Translations under genes and position numbers: made by a program
Source: Hofstenia miamia
Lineage: Eukaryota > Xenacoelomorpha > Acoela
Length of the DNA: 64,000 nucleotides
Direction of reading: 5' to 3'
Assembly: GCA_004352715.1 (NCBI GenBank)
Contig: SCFE01000118.1
Coordinates: 1,203,638-1,267,637 of the forward strand
The notes under the pieces: model-generated
What the model saw: only the letters and a program-made list of their open reading frames with translations
The model's database searches: none
Told to the model about the DNA's origin: nothing
Part shown: in pieces, positions 24,601-33,791 of the stretch
Position numbering within the stretch: position 1 is the stretch's first letter
Layout: each line of letters begins with the position of its first letter

Positions 24601-25200
24601 TGGTCAATAGCAATGTGGAGAATTTTCGGAGGCGCAATACTTCCAGTTGCACACAATTGTGTTGAACATCTGTAATTTAGATCATAGTTTGAAATGAATC
24701 TTTCCACATATAACTTTTTAGAGAATAGTTAGAAATTAATGATTTTTTGAAATATATTGAGATGGGTAAACTTATGCAAATAATTTACTAATCCAAATAT
24801 TCTATTTCTGCTATTACTGATAGTATTAAATGAAATTCATAATATTTAAAAATGGTTTAACAAAATAAATACAAAAATGGTGCAATTGCCCAAGTGCTAA
24901 AGTTTACAAATTCATAATTATTTACACCATAACTTAACTATTTCTACTATTTTTAATGAATCTTTTATCAGTAATACTTGCAATGCTTTTACCGATAGGG
25001 GACTTAACTAATTTTACAACTTCGAAAGTAGCATTTATCAGTTTTTTTTGAAGTGAAATGACAAACTAGAAAGATGTTTCTTAGGGTGCATTATTCTTAA
25101 ATGAAGAATTTACTTTTCCTATTATGAATTGCAAAGTAATTTTAAGTCATTATAATCCAAATAATAACAACCCTAGATTAGTTTGTTTTTTATCGAAGTA
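21700..25200. other. AT-rich intergenic stretch
   Basis: I see no gene or repeat I can name. Minus-strand ORFs at 22512-22766 (84 residues) and 24342-24707 (121 residues, Tyr/Cys/Phe-rich) show no recognisable motif and AT-driven composition. Confidence 0.4.
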
Positions 25201-25226
25201 ATTTATATTGTAGTTGCCACACATAA

Positions 25227-25787
25227 TTAACCTATCAAAGAATGGTAAATTAAAAATTTCATTCGATTTAAACTCCAAAAATTCATTTGCGAATAGTTTA
25301 TGGGGTGAATAACTAACATTAAAAACAACTTATTAGCATAACTTGTTTCTAACCACATGCTCTCAAAGCTTTCATGTTGAGTTTCCAAATCAAAATTACG
25401 GGTAAATTCGAGATATTTGGGTGCAATAATAAGAAGACCCCCACCAATTCGAAGCCTATTCTTACAAAACATATCCATGGTTTCTGCAGACGGGTTCCAT
25501 AAGCTTAAATTAACATCTTGTGTGAACCAAGTTTCAGTAAAGCAAAATATAGTGTTGCTGCCAACAGAATTATACAAGTTCAGAAAATTCTCATAGGAGT
25601 TCCTCAGATTGAAGGCATTCAGACAAATAATTTTTAATTTCCTAATTGAAAAACCTATTATTTTAGAAATTTCACTTTGTTCATGGACATATTGGGGCCC
25701 GGGGTTTTTATGAACATCATTACTTAGCAAAATCAGGTGAAGACATACGTTAAACTTAGCCGTATTTCTATTGCAACTACAAACCAT
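25227..25787 (-). CDS. LINE ORF2 N-terminus: 2A-like peptide then endonuclease domain
   Basis: Minus-strand ORF of 186 residues. Residues about 17-32 read LHLILLSNDVHKNPGP, a hydrophobic run ending in Asp-Val-His-Lys-Asn-Pro-Gly-Pro. This is the form of 2A-type peptides, which make the ribosome skip the Gly-Pro bond; the usual Glu is His here. An apurinic-type endonuclease (exonuclease-endonuclease-phosphatase fold) follows: LKIICLNAFNLRNSYENFL with the N-terminal Asn, then TIFCFTETWFT (catalytic Glu in the TETWF motif), and RIGGGLLII with MWLE. The domain stops early, so this is a 5' piece of ORF2. It starts 30 bases after the stop of the SGNH ORF, the usual order for a two-ORF LINE. Whether it is translated is unknown. 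Confidence 0.85.
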   Translation of the reverse strand: MVCSCNRNTAKFNVCLHLILLSNDVHKNPGPQYVHEQSEISKIIGFSIRKLKIICLNAFNLRNSYENFLNLYNSVGSNTIFCFTETWFTQDVNLSLWNPSAETMDMFCKNRLRIGGGLLIIAPKYLEFTRNFDLETQHESFESMWLETSYANKLFLMLVIHPINYSQMNFWSLNRMKFLIYHSLIG

Positions 25788-25816
25788 TATTAGAGCATAA
25801 TTGTAAATAAAACTAA

Positions 25817-26337
25817 TTAAAAATGTGAAAACCTTTTACTTTTAAGAAGCTTTGCGAGTAACTGTTGTTCTTCAGTATTTAACCAGAGCTGTTTCTTCTT
25901 TTGATAAGAAGTGCCCCTCTGGCTGGGCCGCTTTCTCTCAACATTAAAATGTTTTTTCAAAGCCAAAGCAAATTGCGCAAGTCCAAATTGTGAAAAATGC
26001 AGACCATCTGATGCATACAACATTTTGTTGTCTTCAAATAATTTTGACAGCTTGATTGTTTGTCCCAATTCATTTAGAAAGTTATTAAGTTCAAAAATCT
26101 TTTCGTGAATATCCAAATTGCAGTCACGTGGCGGGACAATTTCTGTAAATGTCAACGTGGCATTGGGCATCCCATTACTTATAGATTTTTTGATATTTTC
26201 AAAGTTTTCTTTAATTTTTTCTTTGCTGTTTTTATTAAGAATATCATTAATTCCTACACTTACAATAACATTCTTGATCTTTGCATGGGAATATCAAGAA
26301 AGCATAGCATTGATTTTTTCTGTGTCAGCACCTGGAT
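25817..26337 (-). pseudogene. LINE ORF1 fragment with SGNH-hydrolase (esterase) domain
   Basis: The minus-strand frame begins at the N gap (26337) and ends at the stop at 25817. It carries two SGNH-hydrolase landmarks: Val-Ser-Val-Gly-Ile-Asn-Asp-Ile (block III G-x-N-D) and SDGLHFSQFGLAQFALAL (block V D-x-x-H). An N-terminal phrase PGADTEKINAMLS is followed by an in-frame TGA at about 26297, so this copy is broken or starts late; the clean ORF begins at Met, 26170. The C-terminal tail is basic (KRPSQRG, QKKKQ, KRFSHF). Esterase-like domains of this kind are known in ORF1 of CR1/L2-group LINEs. The block with the nucleophile Ser is hidden in the gap. ORF2 follows 30 bases downstream. Confidence 0.8.
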
Positions 26338-27337
26338 NNNNNNNNNNNNNNNNNNNNNNNNNNNNNNNNNNNNNNNNNNNNNNNNNNNNNNNNNNNNNNN
26401 NNNNNNNNNNNNNNNNNNNNNNNNNNNNNNNNNNNNNNNNNNNNNNNNNNNNNNNNNNNNNNNNNNNNNNNNNNNNNNNNNNNNNNNNNNNNNNNNNNNN
26501 NNNNNNNNNNNNNNNNNNNNNNNNNNNNNNNNNNNNNNNNNNNNNNNNNNNNNNNNNNNNNNNNNNNNNNNNNNNNNNNNNNNNNNNNNNNNNNNNNNNN
26601 NNNNNNNNNNNNNNNNNNNNNNNNNNNNNNNNNNNNNNNNNNNNNNNNNNNNNNNNNNNNNNNNNNNNNNNNNNNNNNNNNNNNNNNNNNNNNNNNNNNN
26701 NNNNNNNNNNNNNNNNNNNNNNNNNNNNNNNNNNNNNNNNNNNNNNNNNNNNNNNNNNNNNNNNNNNNNNNNNNNNNNNNNNNNNNNNNNNNNNNNNNNN
26801 NNNNNNNNNNNNNNNNNNNNNNNNNNNNNNNNNNNNNNNNNNNNNNNNNNNNNNNNNNNNNNNNNNNNNNNNNNNNNNNNNNNNNNNNNNNNNNNNNNNN
26901 NNNNNNNNNNNNNNNNNNNNNNNNNNNNNNNNNNNNNNNNNNNNNNNNNNNNNNNNNNNNNNNNNNNNNNNNNNNNNNNNNNNNNNNNNNNNNNNNNNNN
27001 NNNNNNNNNNNNNNNNNNNNNNNNNNNNNNNNNNNNNNNNNNNNNNNNNNNNNNNNNNNNNNNNNNNNNNNNNNNNNNNNNNNNNNNNNNNNNNNNNNNN
27101 NNNNNNNNNNNNNNNNNNNNNNNNNNNNNNNNNNNNNNNNNNNNNNNNNNNNNNNNNNNNNNNNNNNNNNNNNNNNNNNNNNNNNNNNNNNNNNNNNNNN
27201 NNNNNNNNNNNNNNNNNNNNNNNNNNNNNNNNNNNNNNNNNNNNNNNNNNNNNNNNNNNNNNNNNNNNNNNNNNNNNNNNNNNNNNNNNNNNNNNNNNNN
27301 NNNNNNNNNNNNNNNNNNNNNNNNNNNNNNNNNNNNN
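26338..27337. other. Assembly gap (1000 N)
   Basis: Exactly 1000 N between the SGNH ORF1 fragment and a leader-like segment. It may hide the N-terminal half of ORF1. ORFs predicted through it are meaningless. Confidence 0.95.
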
Positions 27338-27910
27338 TGAATAAAATACAAAACCACTGCATTGCCCCCTCCTACTGGCCTGCAAAAAGAGTTAAAAGCT
27401 TTCAATTTTTGGACAAGACTAAACTCATTTATCTTCTTTAGTTTGTAGTTACGCTTGGGTTCACAAAATTATTATACTATAGCTTTGCCTGAAAAAATAG
27501 AGATTCATCTCCACAAAATTTGCGTAGAGAATGTGGTATAGGTTGTATCACATTGACTTTCTTTTGTAGTTTTTATTAATTCATAAAAATGTTAGTATTG
27601 AAACTATTTTCCCTATTTTTAAGTTTGAAAGTTCTTGTTTCTCACTCTTTCTATCCAGTGTAATTTTGATCATTATAGTAGTGCTAACCTAAGCTAAGTG
27701 TGATGCTGTAGAGTAGGTTAAATGTTATTTTTGTAAAGTTTTGTCGTCATATATTAACAGAGCCCCAATTTAGAAGTTCATAATAATCGTATCACTTATT
27801 TTGGGTAATTAATAATTTAATCGGCCTAGAAATTTCATAAGTCACATTAATTTAGTTTCCAAAGCCTAAGAATCTATAGACGAGACTCGACATTATTTAG
27901 TAATTCTTGA
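27338..27910 (-). repeat. Repeat segment, putative LINE leader (copy A)
   Basis: 573 bases nearly identical to 50231-50803, with two substitutions noticed (near 27812 and 27833). In the second copy it lies just upstream, on the minus strand, of a PHD-finger LINE ORF1, so it may be the 5' untranslated region of that family. Both copies end at an (AT)n tract, after which flanking sequences differ. No coding potential is seen. Confidence 0.7.
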
Positions 27911-28208
27911 TATATATATATATATATGATGACTGCAATATTTCATTCATTCGACAAATTTCAAGACATTTTGGAATGTGCACTAATGAAAATTGAAAAG
28001 GACAAATGCAAACAGAAATCTATCAAGATGTACATGAAACAAACGAAAAAAATTTAGCATAATTGCTCAACATGAAAATTCAAATATAGTAGAATCAATA
28101 ATCATTAAAGAACTTCTAAATAAAAATCAAGTGCCAATGAACATCCAAATTAACACGAAATTAAGAAAAGAGATTCTATTGATAAAATATTACCTCTCTT
28201 AATTTTTA

Positions 28209-28257
28209 GCTTGACGAAGCAAAGTTGTGTTGCGAAACGTGTTGTTGAATATACGTT
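28209..28257 (+). ncRNA. Hammerhead-ribozyme-like motif, probably from a Penelope-like element
   Basis: Order of parts: core box TTGACGA at 28211-28217 (consensus CTGANGA, first base changed); stem II GCAA (28219-28222) pairing with TTGC (28230-28233) over a 7-base loop; GAAA at 28234-28237; stem III ACGTG (28237-28241) pairing with TACGT (28252-28256) over a 10-base loop; cleavage-site base T at 28257. This is the order of a type I hammerhead with short stem III, as found in Penelope-like retroelements. Stem I is not convincing by eye and C3 is T, so this copy may be inactive. No Penelope coding domain (RT, GIY-YIG) is recognisable nearby. Confidence 0.5.
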
Positions 28258-28359
28258 TACTCTATTCGTTTATATATATAATAATGTTTTATTTAATCAC
28301 AAGAAATAACATCCTGTACATTATAAGGTTATAAATGCAGAAATGAAATAATGTGAGAG

Positions 28360-28690
28360 TTTTATGTTGGGAAATATCTCGAGATTCTGCGAGATCTTTG
28401 TCTTTTGGGAGGGGGTATTTTTTGCCGTAACTTATCCTGGCAGTAGTCTATTCTTTTGGGCATCCACTTATAAAGAGGCTGTCTTTCTTGTCAACTTCTT
28501 GAATAATTTTATTTCTCTGGACGATATTATTTGTATAATTGGTATATAGTATTGGATAATGCTAAATTTCACTGCTTTTGCCTGTACATCGTCTATGTTC
28601 ACCAGTGTAGTCATGCTGCATGAGGCACAAGCTTCTATATGATATGTTAATACACTTAGAACCATCGATGTGTAGGCTCTTTTTAAAGAT
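28360..28690 (-). pseudogene. LINE post-RT C-terminal fragment
   Basis: The minus strand reads AYTSMVLSVLTYHIEACASC, then Ser-Met-Thr-Thr-Leu-Val-Asn-Ile-Asp-Asp-Val-Gln-Ala-Lys-Ala. This matches the conserved stretch after the RT thumb in many LINEs (Y..LV.P.L.Y....W.P......K.E.VQ..A). It continues with decayed sequence containing stops to about 28360. No RT catalytic motif is present. One end lies near the (AT)n and N gap at 28801. Confidence 0.55.
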
Positions 28691-28809
28691 GCTGCAGAAT
28701 AATTAAAACTTATTCATTGTAAGATTAAATATAAATTCTTTGTAGCCATTTTTTACAACATGAAGTACAAGTGGATCCAATGACAAAAAATTACTAATAT
28801 ATATATATA

Positions 28810-29809
28810 NNNNNNNNNNNNNNNNNNNNNNNNNNNNNNNNNNNNNNNNNNNNNNNNNNNNNNNNNNNNNNNNNNNNNNNNNNNNNNNNNNNNNNNNNNN
28901 NNNNNNNNNNNNNNNNNNNNNNNNNNNNNNNNNNNNNNNNNNNNNNNNNNNNNNNNNNNNNNNNNNNNNNNNNNNNNNNNNNNNNNNNNNNNNNNNNNNN
29001 NNNNNNNNNNNNNNNNNNNNNNNNNNNNNNNNNNNNNNNNNNNNNNNNNNNNNNNNNNNNNNNNNNNNNNNNNNNNNNNNNNNNNNNNNNNNNNNNNNNN
29101 NNNNNNNNNNNNNNNNNNNNNNNNNNNNNNNNNNNNNNNNNNNNNNNNNNNNNNNNNNNNNNNNNNNNNNNNNNNNNNNNNNNNNNNNNNNNNNNNNNNN
29201 NNNNNNNNNNNNNNNNNNNNNNNNNNNNNNNNNNNNNNNNNNNNNNNNNNNNNNNNNNNNNNNNNNNNNNNNNNNNNNNNNNNNNNNNNNNNNNNNNNNN
29301 NNNNNNNNNNNNNNNNNNNNNNNNNNNNNNNNNNNNNNNNNNNNNNNNNNNNNNNNNNNNNNNNNNNNNNNNNNNNNNNNNNNNNNNNNNNNNNNNNNNN
29401 NNNNNNNNNNNNNNNNNNNNNNNNNNNNNNNNNNNNNNNNNNNNNNNNNNNNNNNNNNNNNNNNNNNNNNNNNNNNNNNNNNNNNNNNNNNNNNNNNNNN
29501 NNNNNNNNNNNNNNNNNNNNNNNNNNNNNNNNNNNNNNNNNNNNNNNNNNNNNNNNNNNNNNNNNNNNNNNNNNNNNNNNNNNNNNNNNNNNNNNNNNNN
29601 NNNNNNNNNNNNNNNNNNNNNNNNNNNNNNNNNNNNNNNNNNNNNNNNNNNNNNNNNNNNNNNNNNNNNNNNNNNNNNNNNNNNNNNNNNNNNNNNNNNN
29701 NNNNNNNNNNNNNNNNNNNNNNNNNNNNNNNNNNNNNNNNNNNNNNNNNNNNNNNNNNNNNNNNNNNNNNNNNNNNNNNNNNNNNNNNNNNNNNNNNNNN
29801 NNNNNNNNN
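28810..29809. other. Assembly gap (1000 N)
   Basis: Exactly 1000 N flanked by (AT)n on both sides, at the left border of duplicated segment A. Confidence 0.95.
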
Positions 29810-30344
29810 TATATATTCGATAAAAGAGTTCATTGAAAACTTGAAAAAAATTTCTAAAAGTTATGGTATATCCAAATCCTGGATAAACTACTGACTGCAG
29901 ATGGGTCTATTTTTAAGTTCAAAATGGATTCCAATATTCTTAATTGTATAGAGAAGATAAAATTTAATATTGATATTAATATTTTGTTCGAATTAGAGCG
30001 TGAAGACAGCCTTAAATAAGTAGTATAAACCAAAAAATAAGTTGTATGAAAAACAGAGATCTGAAAATTTTTATGCTTGATATTCTACGAAGAAACTCAA
30101 TCATGATTTTCTACACATACCTTTTCAATGTCTACCATATGAGTACTTCTCAAAAGTACATTTCAATTTAAGGTCGTACTTTTGAAGTTTATATCGACCT
30201 TACGATGAACCGTACTGTGGCCTCAAGAACTCCATTAATTCAATTACTTCATAAATGGTTGAACGATTTTATCTGTTTCTATTTTGTGTATTGTTTGAGA
30301 ATTGGATGTAATTGATTCTGTTATTTTATTAATAAATATCTATC

Positions 30345-30375
<31 letters not shown>

Positions 30376-30399
30376 TGTTTATTTTGATAAACATACATT

Positions 30400-30760
30400 T
30401 TATTGAACAAAACCAAAAATCAATGGACACAAATTTAATAAATAGTATTTGGTTGACATTCCCTTTGCTGTTTTTAATGCTAGGACTCTTTTAGGCATCG
30501 CATTTATCAGTTGCCGAATATCATCTTGAGGAATTTCTTGCCATGTTTGATGCAATAAAGCTAAAAGTTCAGGCTTAGTAGATGGCTTTATTTTCTTTTT
30601 GCGTAGGTTCCGGTCTAATATGCCCCAAAGGTTTTCAATTGGGTTCATATCAGGGGACTGACTTGGCCATGGAAGTTTCTTGATCCCATTTTGGCTCAAC
30701 CAATTTTGTGTTGACCTAGGAAAATATTTGTTGGTGTCTATTTTTTTCTGTCATGTCTGT
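30400..30760 (-). pseudogene. Tc1-like transposase C-terminal fragment (duplication copy A)
   Basis: The minus-strand ORF of 99 residues starts at a Met internal to the original protein (Met-Ser-Gln-Asn-Gly-Ile-Lys-Lys-Leu-Pro-Trp). It then reads PSQSPDMNPIENLWGILDRN, the signature around the third catalytic residue (Glu of DD34E) in Tc1 transposases, followed by QTWQEIPQDDIRQLINAMP and a normal C-terminal stop. Upstream, NWLSQNG can be extended to about 30760, after which similarity ends, so the DNA-binding domain and the first Asp are missing. An (AT)n tract lies just beyond the 3' end. Identical in the second duplication copy apart from a silent-looking change. Confidence 0.88.
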
Positions 30761-31667
30761 GTACATGGGAGTTTCTTAATAAATTCTTCAAACGTATTTA
30801 AGTGCTGAAATAAGCTAACCGCATTTTTTGAATGATTTTTTTATTCAATCCAATTTCAACAGAATGTGAATAAAATATTTGTTATATTGATCTAAAATTC
30901 CACTCTATTGTACATCACAATAATAAAAACTTTATTTTCTCTACTCTTTAATTTCCTAATTACAAGTTTCACAAATAGGATTAGCTTTAGTACTTAACAT
31001 CTTAAGTTACGTTGAGAAGGAAATTTATATGAACGTGGAAATGACTTAACATATTTTTTAATGCGGTAAAAATCCCAGTAAAAGTTTGCTTCTTGTTTTT
31101 ATATTTTTATATGAATGGAATATGCTCTAAAGTTCGTGAATAAGGTCTATTTGGATAGTATACAGATATATTTTAATATAACATTCATAACCGTATGTCA
31201 ATTGTCTCTTACCCAGCAATTGGTAAAATTTATGGACGTAGGTTAGTTATATTGTACATTGAATGTTTCAAGTAATTGTCTGACAAGCTGATAATGCAAT
31301 CTTTCACTTACTGTCAAAGATTATTCCGATTTAATTGCCTACTTTTGATTTCGAATTAAGTTGGAGAAAATCTTATTTTGATTTTGCTTCCTGAAGATTA
31401 CAAACTAAATTATTGAATTCAATATAAAAAATTGAATTTATTTAGCTGAAAATTAATAAAGTTCTCAATTTCAATCAGGATTATTAACCGACAAAACATT
31501 TGAACAGAGATCTTCACTTCAAGGCTTTATGCAATATGATTATTAAAATACATAATGAGTAAGATTTAGGACCTAGTTTCTTGTAGATATGAGTTTCGTC
31601 CAAACAAAGTGTGTATTTTGGGTTGAATTTCAATGCCAAATTCAAAAATGATCTAAATTATAAAGTT

Positions 31668-31926
31668 CTAAACCAGGAATGTGTGACATATTTTTAAGAG
31701 GGCCACCTAACAACGTTTTAGTATATAGGGCGACAGATTGTCACCCATTTTGTTACTCACGCTCACAATAAACACGCAAAACTGACCTTAAATTGAGTTT
31801 ATTGGCATTATTTTTGAAAAAAGACCATAAATAGTGTCAAAAGTCATTATTAGAAGTTAACAAGGTCGATAAAAAATCTATGGCGGACCGGATTGTGGCC
31901 CGTGCGTCGCCAGTTGCAAAACCCAT
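31668..31926. mobile_element. hAT-like MITE remnant (duplication copy A)
   Basis: The left part reads CTAAACCAGGAATGTGTGAC then GAGGGCCACCTAAC; the right part reads GCGGACCGGATTGTGGCCCG and ends CGCCAGTTGCAAAACCC. This arrangement (ACCAGGGGTGTG... GAGGGCCAC ... GGCCGGATTGTGGCCCG) is typical of old non-autonomous hAT elements. The ends are too diverged to define an 8-base target duplication. The same copy is at 39482-39740. Confidence 0.4.
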
Positions 31927-32399
31927 TTTTAAATTTTAGTAAATCTATTGAATTTGACATCCTAAATATAACTATTTCACGTTTTCATTGTATGCAAAAC
32001 TAGCAGGTTACTAAATTTTAGTATTGGATTGATTCGATAAAATCAAGACTGAGTTCAAACTTAAATTCAGAAGTTGATCAAACCAAAGTTTTGCACAAGT
32101 TTCACGATTCCTTCAGTATTTTGCTCGAAAAACTTCCTCCTTTTAATCAACCTTCTAGAGATGGACATTCGCAAATATCTGTATTGCTTGAGTATGCATA
32201 CTGCACACGTGTCTATAGGAGTGGAAGGACGGCATTCAATTTTGCCAAGTTTTTTCGGTGTTTTGGTTTGGTGCACTCGAGTCCTACTGAGAGGTGGTAG
32301 CAGAGCACCCTGTTTTTAACGAAGGACAAAAATTACTTTTTCTGAAATAAGTATCGATACCAAGATTCTATTTTGTATATATTTGCATGTTCTAGGTGG

Positions 32400-32765
32400 T
32401 GGATACAGAGGGGCCCAGGCCCCCTCTAAATTAAGAATAGCTTTTTAAAGTTGGGGAAATAAACTAAAAATCAAATCATCCAATATAGCGCATAGCGCAT
32501 CAAATTTTTGTATTCAAATTCAATAATATGGGGGAATTCACCAACATGCAACTTCTCCAAAATTACAAGAAACACTTCTGTGACTTTTCAAAACCCAGCA
32601 CAATTTTTTCGTACTTGAAAATTTCGTTGATTTCGCAAGATTTGTGCATTTTGGGATGCTTGATTTTCTTGAATTTTATCAAAATACTCAAAAAGTTTGA
32701 CGATTAGGCACACATTCATAATTGTATGTGAACATTTTATACTTTACTAAGTCCTATATCATTAC
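32400..32765. repeat. Dispersed repeat with GGGGCCCAGGCCCC start (copy A)
   Basis: Starts with a GC-rich palindromic word (GGGGCCCAGGCCCC) followed by AT-rich sequence. A diverged relative is recognisable at 51385-51700: shared phrases include GATTTTCTTGAATTTTATC and GCACACATTCATA in the same order and spacing. This shows a dispersed family; class unknown. The second duplication copy is at 40214-40575. Confidence 0.55.
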
Positions 32766-33179
32766 CAATGTACTAAAAATTTCTTATTTGTAGTACACAA
32801 CGAAATCCTATTATTTGCAATACACAATGCATTTAATTTCGTGCATATTTTCGTGAAAAATATTACACAAAAGTACCGTTGTTTCTAAAAATAAAACAAG
32901 TGCTTGCTATTTATGTGAAAAAGTTAGTTTTACAGTTTTAGAGAATTTATCGAAATATTGTAAAAGTTCTCATTTTCAAAAGTCATGTAAAATTATTCAA
33001 TTTCTTACAATTATTTACCCAATATTCCTCACTAGTTCACTACGGATTCTGGTGAAAAGCAAGGTTAGAGTAGATAGCATGGTCTTAGACTAACTAAATA
33101 TTCAATCAATTATTTAGTATGTAAAACATAACGCTTAGGGCAATTTAATTCAGTGTGAGCAGAAGCTTCAAGCGTGTGC

Positions 33180-33225
<46 letters not shown>

Positions 33226-33326
33226 TATGTTTAGGCTAAGTACAAAATTCGCACATATCAACAAAACACTAGGATACAGAGATTGAAATTCATAAAAGAT
33301 AAAAGTCTTATCGCGCGAAGGAAGGG

Positions 33327-33659
33327 CCTCGGTTATCGAACGCTTCTGTTTCGACCAAAAAGTTCGAGAATTTTACGTCTCATAACTCGACCAAATTTCG
33401 GCTCTCGAACAAACCGAAAGAAACCTAGCCTACCTGAACGCAGCATACTTCGCGACGAAAGAACTCGAGCGCTAAGGACGATTCCTCCATACCGCATTTG
33501 TGATCAAAGTTCATTCCGAGCAGACGTGTTCGTTCTTATTTCTCATCTTTGCATCGTGTATTAGCCCTTAATCATAGGTCCAAACAAAAATTCTTTCGGC
33601 GTTCGAACAAATTACTTTTCGAACAGCCTTCTCGAACGGATTGCGTTCGAAAACCGAGG
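33327..33659. mobile_element. CpG-rich element with 17-base inverted repeats (copy A)
   Basis: The left end CCTCGGTTATCGAACGC (33327-33343) is the inverse of the right end (33643-33659) with one mismatch. The interior is unusually rich in CpG and in TTCGAA/TTCGAG words, in strong contrast to the AT-rich surroundings. Length 333 bp, no convincing protein. It is preceded by an (AT)n tract at 33186-33220. No target duplication is obvious. Most likely a MITE-type DNA transposon; the class is not identified. The 93-codon ORF crossing it (33283-33564) looks fortuitous. Confidence 0.6.
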
Positions 33660-33752
33660 TTTGAATGAAATTTGAAATTAGGCAGCCGGGGTATTAAATG
33701 CAGGCTTACTTGCATATAGCGCCTGTTTATCGATCAATCAATGTTTAGGGAT

Positions 33753-33759
<7 letters not shown>

Positions 33760-33791
<32 letters not shown>

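Larger units (their letters stand above)
29816..33750 (+). repeat. 3.9 kb direct duplication, copy A
   Basis: Matches 37621-41570 in the same orientation almost base for base; the coordinate offset moves from 7805 to 7814 to 7820 through small indels. Differences seen: 9 extra bases in copy B near 37761, C/T near 30528 versus 38340, a replaced patch near 30325-30350, shuffled bases near 32478-32500, and 6 extra bases in B near 40889. Both borders of both copies lie in (AT)n tracts and the outer flanks differ. The unit carries a Tc1 fragment, a hAT-like remnant, a dispersed repeat and a CpG-rich inverted-repeat element. Confidence 0.93.

Noticed and set aside
24342-24707. 121-codon minus-strand ORF
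   Set aside because: No recognisable domain, Tyr/Phe/Cys composition expected from AT-rich DNA, no splice or promoter context.
26105-27405. Long ORFs of 345-411 codons in several frames
   Set aside because: They run through 1000 N; only the ends are real sequence. The same applies to those at 8574-9341, 19263-20500, 28703-29833, 36901-37638 and 58345-59233.
32067-32319. Overlapping ORFs on both strands (also 39881-40133)
   Set aside because: No recognisable protein and three overlapping frames; they occur twice only through the duplication.
33283-33564. 93-codon ORF, Arg/Ser-rich, also at 41103-41384
   Set aside because: Begins outside and ends inside the CpG-rich inverted-repeat element; no motif; both copies exist only because of the 3.9 kb duplication.
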